Shown: piece after piece, positions 58,797-64,000 of the stretch | Numbering within the stretch: position 1 is the stretch's first letter | How the letters are laid out: each line of letters begins with the position of its first letter | Assembly (NCBI GenBank): GCA_040756735.1 | Contig: JBFLYC010000008.1 | Span: 1 to 64,000 of the forward strand | Length of the DNA stretch: 64,000 bases | From: JBFLYC01 sp040756735 | GTDB lineage: Bacteria > Bacillota > DSM-16504 > Desulfitibacterales > Desulfitibacteraceae | Direction of reading: 5' to 3' | The notes under the pieces: generated by a model | The model's input: only the letters and a program-made list of their open reading frames with translations | Databases searched by the model: none | Told to the model about the DNA's origin: nothing | Position numbers and translations under genes: made by a program

Positions 58797-61637
58797 ATGG
58801 GGATTAAGAGTAAAATATTTTACACTGTTTTTTGTTTACTAGCTGCATTGATTGTTCTAGGGGGTACAGCTTATGCGGAGGATGTGGTGTGGAATAACAC
58901 GTATCAACTATCTGGCGATGTGGTAGTGGAGGGAAACTTACGTTTGGCAGGAGGCGCCTTGGATTTAAACGGCTATACATTGACTGTAAGGGGTGACTTG
59001 TATCACACAGATGGTACTGTGTATATTAATAAAGGCACACTTATAGTTGAAGGGGATTACAGGATTGGGGATGCAACAAAGAATCCTCTTGAGCATTCTT
59101 TGGGATACCTTCACATGTTACATAATGAAGATAAGGTGCTAGTCTACGGAGCTTTTATGATGGTCAGTAGAAGGGATCATAAAAATTTTTTGATTAATGG
59201 TGTCCTTGAAGTTAGGGGTAATTTTATACAGAAACATACCTGGGGAACTATAGATGCCACAAACTTTGCGACTTCAGGTGGCCATATGCTAATTCTCAGC
59301 GGTTTGGAAGCACAATCTGTAAGTTTTATGACTCCAAGCTATTCTAACTTCAACATATTGGAGATTAACAACAGTTCCTCCTCCGGCGTCATTTTTAGTG
59401 ATAAGGCGCGGGTAACCGGTCATGTATACTTTACCTCAACTAATGTTCAACACATTGACAGGCTTCAGCCTGTTGGGACAGCAACAGTAGAAGGCGGAGT
59501 GTGGCCGGGGAACTTACATATATATAATGGGTCAGCCTGGGCATGGAATCTGCAGCAGGATTTAATTGTGGATGGATATGTATCTTTAACTGAAGGTTCT
59601 AGTTTTGACTTGAATGGCTATAACCTGACAGCCTTAGCAGTAGGATTAGATGGACTTGAAATAAAGGACTCTAACGGTGATGAGTTTACTCTAGACTTTG
59701 AGAAAAACACCCTAAGTTATTCAATTAATGTGCCTTATGCTACATCTTCAATAACTATAGTTCCCACGGCAAATGATGGCGTAATAAGCTTCTATAGAGG
59801 GCAAGTTGGCAGCGGAAATACGGTTGAAATCTATGACGATGAAATTTCCATTAATAATCTCTCTGTTGGAGAGAACTGTTTTTATATAGTAGTAACTGAA
59901 GATCAATACAATTCAAAAACCTATAAGATAATAGTGAATCGGGCTAATCCACAGCTGGGTAATAACATAATTGAATTTAGTTTGCCGGGTCAAACGCTTC
60001 CAGCCGTCATAGATAATGAAACTAGAACGGTGTGTGTTGAAGTGTATTATGGAGCCGACATTACCTCTATGGCCGCAGAGTTTGTTCTTTCACCAGGAGC
60101 CTCTGCATGTGTAAGTGGGATTAAGCAGGTTAGCGGACAAACTAAAAATGATTTTTCAAACCCTGTTACTTATGTAATAACAGCTGAGAATGATTTCAGT
60201 GCTGAATGGACAGTAACGGTTACAGTAGCTCCACAGGAAGTATCGGCAGGGCTCCTGTCACTTGAATTAAGCCATGGCTCCTTATCCCCTGGTTTTGATC
60301 AGGATGTTACTGCATATACAGTTCAAGTTCCTTATTCAGAATTACCCATCCGGCTTACTCCTACAGCCGCAGCTGGGGAACTAAGCGCAACCGTAACCGT
60401 AAATGCAAATGGCAATTTATTAGAAGGTGAAGAGGGTTTCTTTGAAATTCCCCTGGTTGTAGGAGAAAATGAAATAGAAATATCAGTCAATGAGGCAGGC
60501 AAGGCGCCTAAAGTGTATAATTTAGTAATTATCATGGATGCTGCCCAGGAGGGTAATGACATAATTGAATTTAGCCTGCCGGGTCAAACAAGTCCGGCTG
60601 CCATCAACAGTTCGACCAGGACGGTGTGTGTTGAAGTGTATTATGGAGCCGACATTACCTCTATGGCCGCAGAGTTTGTTCTTTCACCAGGAGCCTCAGC
60701 AAGTGTAGATGGGATTGAGCAGGTTAGCGGTGAGACTCAAAATGATTTTTCAACCCCTGTTGCTTATTTAATAACAGCTGAGGATGGTTCCACAGTTGAA
60801 TGGATAATAAGTGTTACGGTAGCTCCACAGGAAGTGTCGGCAGGGCTCCAGTCACTTGTACTAAGCCATGGCGCCTTATCTCCTGATTTTGATCAGGATG
60901 TCTCCACATATACTGTCCAGGTTGCTTATTCAGTATCATCCATCCAACTTACTCCTACTGCTGTTGACGGGGAGATAACCATAACTGCAAATGGTAGTCC
61001 TTTAAAATGTGAACAGGGGTCCTTTATAACTGCTCTCAAGGTAGGAGAAAATGAAATTAAAATAGTAGTCATTGAGGAAGGCAAGCTTCCCAAACTATAT
61101 GATATAATTATTACCAGGGCTTCTGCTTCTAGAAAGTCACCCAAAAGTCACACATTGGAAGAACTGCCAGGGGATAATATTTATCCAATACTGGGTGTGG
61201 ATAATGACAACACAAACCATAAAACCTTAATTGTCATGGACCTCAAGTCTAATGTCATTACAGTTGATGAAGAAGAGCTTGAGGTTGAGGTATTCCCATT
61301 CCTGAAACCTGGCACAAACAGGCTGCTTGTTCCTATAAGGTTCATAGGTGAAGTGTTAGGTTTCTCTGTATTCTGGAAAGAGGATTTGCAGCAGGTTCAT
61401 GTATCCAGCAGCAGTAATTCCATGATATTGACTGTTGGGTCACAGACGGTTCTTAATGGTAACGAGATTTTTATAATAGACTGCCCACCTGAAATAATAG
61501 ATAGTAGAATGTTTGTGCCCCTACGATTTGTATCTGAGGCTATGGGGGCGGATGTGTACTGGGATGCATCTGCAAAGACGGTTACTATAATCCAGCAAAA
61601 TAAGTATCACGATTCTTTAAGTTTAAACAAAGATTAA
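58797..61637 (+). CDS. Secreted repeat protein: cadherin-like domains plus copper-amine-oxidase-N-like domain
   Basis: 946 aa, ATG behind AAAGGAGC. Sec signal (about 1-28, ending GTAYAED). Residues 30-290 are beta-strand-rich repeats (LSGDVVVEGNLRLAGGALDL). Four to five cadherin-like beta-sandwich domains follow (about 290-790), including two near-identical 198-residue units at about 394-590 and 592-785. The C-terminus (about 850-935) is a copper amine oxidase N-like domain (LVPIRFIGEVLGFSVFWKED; FVPLRFVSEAMGADVYWDAS), common in clostridial envelope proteins. No membrane anchor or SLH domain. Probably a cell-surface or matrix protein. Confidence 0.85.
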   Translation: MGIKSKIFYTVFCLLAALIVLGGTAYAEDVVWNNTYQLSGDVVVEGNLRLAGGALDLNGYTLTVRGDLYHTDGTVYINKGTLIVEGDYRIGDATKNPLEHSLGYLHMLHNEDKVLVYGAFMMVSRRDHKNFLINGVLEVRGNFIQKHTWGTIDATNFATSGGHMLILSGLEAQSVSFMTPSYSNFNILEINNSSSSGVIFSDKARVTGHVYFTSTNVQHIDRLQPVGTATVEGGVWPGNLHIYNGSAWAWNLQQDLIVDGYVSLTEGSSFDLNGYNLTALAVGLDGLEIKDSNGDEFTLDFEKNTLSYSINVPYATSSITIVPTANDGVISFYRGQVGSGNTVEIYDDEISINNLSVGENCFYIVVTEDQYNSKTYKIIVNRANPQLGNNIIEFSLPGQTLPAVIDNETRTVCVEVYYGADITSMAAEFVLSPGASACVSGIKQVSGQTKNDFSNPVTYVITAENDFSAEWTVTVTVAPQEVSAGLLSLELSHGSLSPGFDQDVTAYTVQVPYSELPIRLTPTAAAGELSATVTVNANGNLLEGEEGFFEIPLVVGENEIEISVNEAGKAPKVYNLVIIMDAAQEGNDIIEFSLPGQTSPAAINSSTRTVCVEVYYGADITSMAAEFVLSPGASASVDGIEQVSGETQNDFSTPVAYLITAEDGSTVEWIISVTVAPQEVSAGLQSLVLSHGALSPDFDQDVSTYTVQVAYSVSSIQLTPTAVDGEITITANGSPLKCEQGSFITALKVGENEIKIVVIEEGKLPKLYDIIITRASASRKSPKSHTLEELPGDNIYPILGVDNDNTNHKTLIVMDLKSNVITVDEEELEVEVFPFLKPGTNRLLVPIRFIGEVLGFSVFWKEDLQQVHVSSSSNSMILTVGSQTVLNGNEIFIIDCPPEIIDSRMFVPLRFVSEAMGADVYWDASAKTVTIIQQNKYHDSLSLNKD
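59950..61100 (+). repeat. Tandem 594-bp internal duplication in the surface protein gene
   Basis: Two adjacent units are offset by 594 bp (198 codons). A 77-bp stretch at 60027-60103 is identical to 60621-60697, and further identity extends either side (AGCTCCACAGGAAGT, TTGATCAGGATGT and others). This indicates a recent in-frame duplication and a site for unequal recombination. Confidence 0.85.
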
Positions 61638-61842
61638 AGCAAAGGTAAAAGTCCAAAAAAGAGGTGTACACTGCGAAGGTGTACCTTCGTGATCAGGGTA
61701 TTGATTTTAAGAAAAAAATGTAGATATTGACAAATAAAATAGTGGTAATGTTAATAATTTCCTCAGTTGTCAAAATACCAGATTTAGTTGTAAAATTAAG
61801 AATAACAATAAATAACCAAAAAGAGAGGGAGGTTTTTGTAGA

Positions 61843-62688
61843 ATGGGTAATATTCAAATAATTGCAGACAGTATGACCGATGTGCCAAAAGAGCTTATCA
61901 ATAAATTTGGTATTATGATTGTTCCTCTGCAAGTTCATTTCGGTGATGAAGAGTACAGAGACGGCGTAGATCTTACATATGAAGAATTCTATAACAAACT
62001 GTCTACCACGAAAGAGCTTCCTAGGACCTCCCAGGTAGATCCAAATACATTTATGGAAGTTTTCGAAAAAGTGTTAGGGGAAGGTAAGGAAATAATATGT
62101 ATTAACGGATCATCCAAGGCAAGCGGGACACACCAGGCAGCTGTTATTGCCAAGAACGAGTTAAATAGCGACAAAATTGATGTTGTGGATACTCTGGCTT
62201 TATCTTTTGGAGCCGGTATACTGGTCTATGAAGCTGCTAGAATGGCCGAAGGGGGCATGGAAAGAAAAGAGATCGTCAGCAGCCTCCTTGATATGCGCTC
62301 AAAAGTAGATCACATTTTTACCGTGGATACCCTGGAGTACTTAAAAAAGGGCGGCAGGCTTAATCCCATGAAGGCTACCATAGCAAATATCCTGAATATT
62401 AAACCCATTCTAACTGTGGTGGATGGACTTGTGGAACCGCTGGATAAGGTCAGGGGCAGTAAAAAGGTTATCAGTAAGATGATCGAGCTTGCCAAGGAAA
62501 GAGGTAAGGATTTCACTAATAAGACAGTTGCCTTGGCTCATGCCAACAGTCTGGAAAGGGTAGATGCTTTTAAGGCAGAAGTCTTACAGGAGTTAAATCC
62601 CAAGGAATTAATCATAGCAGATATTGGCTGCACAATTGGGACCCATGCAGGACCAGGCACACTGGCAATTTTCTATTTCAAAGAGTAG
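61843..62688 (+). CDS. DegV family fatty-acid-binding protein
   Basis: 281 aa, ATG behind GGGAGG. DegV pattern: IIADSMTDVPKELINKFGIM at the start, LPRTSQVDPNTFMEVFEKVL, ICINGSSKASGTHQAAVIAK and DTLEYLKKGGRLNPMKATIA, with a C-terminal IGCTIGTHAGPGTLAIFYF. These bind fatty acids and act with fatty acid kinase (FakA/FakB) in Firmicutes. No FakA gene is adjacent. Alone between the surface protein and the AbrB-family gene. Confidence 0.93.
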   Translation: MGNIQIIADSMTDVPKELINKFGIMIVPLQVHFGDEEYRDGVDLTYEEFYNKLSTTKELPRTSQVDPNTFMEVFEKVLGEGKEIICINGSSKASGTHQAAVIAKNELNSDKIDVVDTLALSFGAGILVYEAARMAEGGMERKEIVSSLLDMRSKVDHIFTVDTLEYLKKGGRLNPMKATIANILNIKPILTVVDGLVEPLDKVRGSKKVISKMIELAKERGKDFTNKTVALAHANSLERVDAFKAEVLQELNPKELIIADIGCTIGTHAGPGTLAIFYFKE

Positions 62689-62780
62689 TATAGATTAAAG
62701 GTCGGCTTGTATGCTGGCCTTCGACATGTTTTATATGTCTTCATTGTATGTTCTGACATTTGAAGGAGGTAGCAACTAAT

Positions 62781-63947
62781 TTGGCCCTTTTTTTGCTTAA
62801 AGACTTAGTACTCTTATTTATTTTGGGCTGCTGCGGCTGGGTTATCTTCAAGTTTTTACGCCTTCCTGCGGCGCCTTTGTTGGGAACAATAACACTAATA
62901 GGACTCTTAAGAATAATGGAAGTGCCCCTTCCCACATCCCCGGGTTTTCTATCCCCGCTTATACAGATATTCCTTGGACTCTACATAGGATCTACCATTA
63001 ATAAAGAAACAGTGCAAAGCCTAAAAGTAATGATGATACCGTCTGTGATAGTAGTTGCATGGTCGCTGGGTGTTGCCTTTGTATTGGGAGCGTTACTGTC
63101 TAAAATATCCTTTTTGGACCTTTATACCGGCATTCTAGCTTCCAGTATGGGGGGGCTTCCTGAAATGACGGTTATAGCATTAGCTACAGGTGCAGATGTA
63201 GAAGTGGTAATTGTAATGCAAATGTTCAGGTTGATTTCTGTTATTATTGCTTTTCCTATTATTTTAAAATATATTGTATCTGGTGGTAACGATAAAGAAA
63301 AACACAAAATGGCCAAACACCTGATAGATATTCAGGGAAATAATCAATCAGTCATAAGTGAAAAGCTAAGACTTATATTGGGTAGACTTCATGACCTGGA
63401 AAATGGCGCCAGGGAATATTTATGTAAAATGAGTTTAAAAACCTGCATATTAAATTTATGGGGAGTCAGCAAGGGATTAACCCTGGCTGCCATAGGAGGA
63501 ACTTTGTTTTATAATTTAGGCGTGCCTGCCGGCGCAGTGGTAGGTTCTATGTTCTTTGTTGGCAGCGCTTCCTTATTAGGACTTAGAATAAGCACCCCCC
63601 ATAAGAATGCTTTTGGCGTAATGTTAGTTGGGATTGGTGTAATGGTTTCAGACAATATATCTCCCCATACCCTGGAGAAGTTGTTCACACTTGAGGTAAT
63701 GAAAGTAGTATTGGTGTCGACAGCCTTTGTCTTCATAACATCAATACTTATAGCACATCTTATAAAAAGGATAACACAATGGGATTTTGTGACCAGTTTT
63801 TTGGCTGCAGCACCCGGAGGTTTATCAGTAATGACCATGCTGGCTGTAAACTATGGTAAGGACCCTTTCTGTGTTTCCACACTGCATCTTTACAGATTAA
63901 TAGCTTTAAAAGCAGTAATTCCGCTGGTGTTCATGTTTCTAGTGTGA
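62781..63947 (+). CDS. AbrB-family integral membrane protein
   Basis: 388 aa from TTG 62781, ten bases after AAGGAGGT; the in-frame TTG at 62760 would place the ribosome site inside the gene. About ten helices in two AbrB-duplication halves: FLRLPAAPLLGTITLIGLLR and SSMGGLPEMTVIALATGADV in the first, GVPAGAVVGSMFFVGSASLL and AAAPGGLSVMTMLAVNYGKD in the second, separated by a charged loop (about 175-215). Sometimes annotated as ammonia monooxygenase, which is misleading; likely a transporter or regulator of unknown substrate. Confidence 0.85.
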   Translation: MALFLLKDLVLLFILGCCGWVIFKFLRLPAAPLLGTITLIGLLRIMEVPLPTSPGFLSPLIQIFLGLYIGSTINKETVQSLKVMMIPSVIVVAWSLGVAFVLGALLSKISFLDLYTGILASSMGGLPEMTVIALATGADVEVVIVMQMFRLISVIIAFPIILKYIVSGGNDKEKHKMAKHLIDIQGNNQSVISEKLRLILGRLHDLENGAREYLCKMSLKTCILNLWGVSKGLTLAAIGGTLFYNLGVPAGAVVGSMFFVGSASLLGLRISTPHKNAFGVMLVGIGVMVSDNISPHTLEKLFTLEVMKVVLVSTAFVFITSILIAHLIKRITQWDFVTSFLAAAPGGLSVMTMLAVNYGKDPFCVSTLHLYRLIALKAVIPLVFMFLV

Positions 63948-63948
63948 A

Positions 63949-63997
63949 CATGTTAAAAGCCTTTACCCCAAATACATGGGTAAAGGCTTTTAACATG
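63949..63997 (+). terminator. Terminator at the end of the window
   Basis: Twenty-bp perfect arms (start CATGTTAAAAGCC) with a 9-base loop. The 3' arm contains CTTTTAAC, giving a short U-run. Symmetric, so it may serve both strands. Confidence 0.75.
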
Positions 63998-64000
63998 CAT

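Noticed and set aside
61660..61700. Palindrome GAAGGTGTACCTTC after the surface protein gene as a terminator
   Set aside because: No T-run follows and the stem is short; termination is not supported.
62781..63947. Annotation as ammonia monooxygenase
   Set aside because: AbrB-family membrane proteins carry this label through database history; there are no copper ligands or monooxygenase motifs.

Overview
The window looks like a chromosomal stretch of an anaerobic, low-to-moderate GC Firmicute (Clostridia, perhaps Peptococcaceae-like). Supporting signs are strong GGAGG-type ribosome sites, frequent GTG and TTG starts, ferredoxin-dependent enzymes (IorAB), tungstate uptake, DUF134/DUF5320/NBP35 genes, PucR regulators and a TRAP transporter. 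I cannot name the species. No rRNA, tRNA, CRISPR array, phage or intact insertion sequence was seen.

Layout. (1) 1-11 kb: an HD-domain protein, a histidinol-dehydrogenase-like enzyme, histidine ammonia-lyase (hutH) with a divergent XRE-cupin regulator, and a DUF362 ferredoxin protein. These sit among many broken genes: UPF0261, YprA/YprB, an APC permease, a K+ channel/TrkA protein, an AMIN-amidase, MmgE/PrpD, MgtE and an MFS transporter. (2) 11-35 kb: a same-strand purine-catabolism island. It holds two PucR activators, a PreA-like ferredoxin-containing reductase, a four-subunit molybdenum hydroxylase with a split large subunit, a TRAP transporter, an NCS2-like permease, an isochorismatase-fold hydrolase, and a ten-kilobase cluster that ends in a terminator. 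That cluster encodes glutamate-formiminotransferase-like and cyclodeaminase enzymes, UbiX, UbiD, a set of bacterial microcompartment (BMC) shell proteins (three BMC-H, one BMC-T, one BMC-P), a small helix-tagged protein, a flavoprotein, an adenine-deaminase-like enzyme and a cyclase-family hydrolase. (3) 35-43.8 kb: MscS channel, NBP35/Mrp ATPase, DUF134 and DUF5320 genes, then a tungstate ABC transporter behind a Moco/Tuco-type riboswitch and a ModE-tungstate-binding fusion regulator. (4) 44-50 kb: an aminotransferase, a dead isochorismatase homologue, a methyltransferase, indolepyruvate:ferredoxin oxidoreductase and a FocA-type channel. (5) 50-58.5 kb, minus strand: radical SAM protein, TerC behind a yybP-ykoY (Mn) riboswitch, a tetraheme cytochrome, and a GntR-controlled cluster of an HcnABC/opine-oxidase-like flavoprotein complex with an amidohydrolase and a permease remnant. 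(6) 58.8-64 kb: a repetitive secreted protein, DegV and an AbrB-family membrane protein.

Main idea. The island can be read as a microcompartment-associated version of the clostridial xanthine fermentation route: xanthine, 4-ureido-5-imidazolecarboxylate, 4-amino-5-imidazolecarboxylate, 4-aminoimidazole, 4-imidazolone, formiminoglycine, then glycine plus formimino-tetrahydrofolate. Every step after the first ring opening has a candidate of suitable chemistry: isochorismatase-fold ureidohydrolase, UbiD decarboxylase with UbiX supplying prenylated FMN, AdeC-like deaminase, cyclase-type ring hydrolase, formiminotransferase and cyclodeaminase. No aldehyde dehydrogenase, alcohol dehydrogenase or PduL, the usual metabolosome core, is present. 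The family identities are read from the sequence; the pathway assignment is inference.

A second theme is gene decay. At least five loci consist of the start of a gene joined directly to its end, or to a neighbour's end, with the middle missing. Two other genes carry single-base homopolymer frameshifts.
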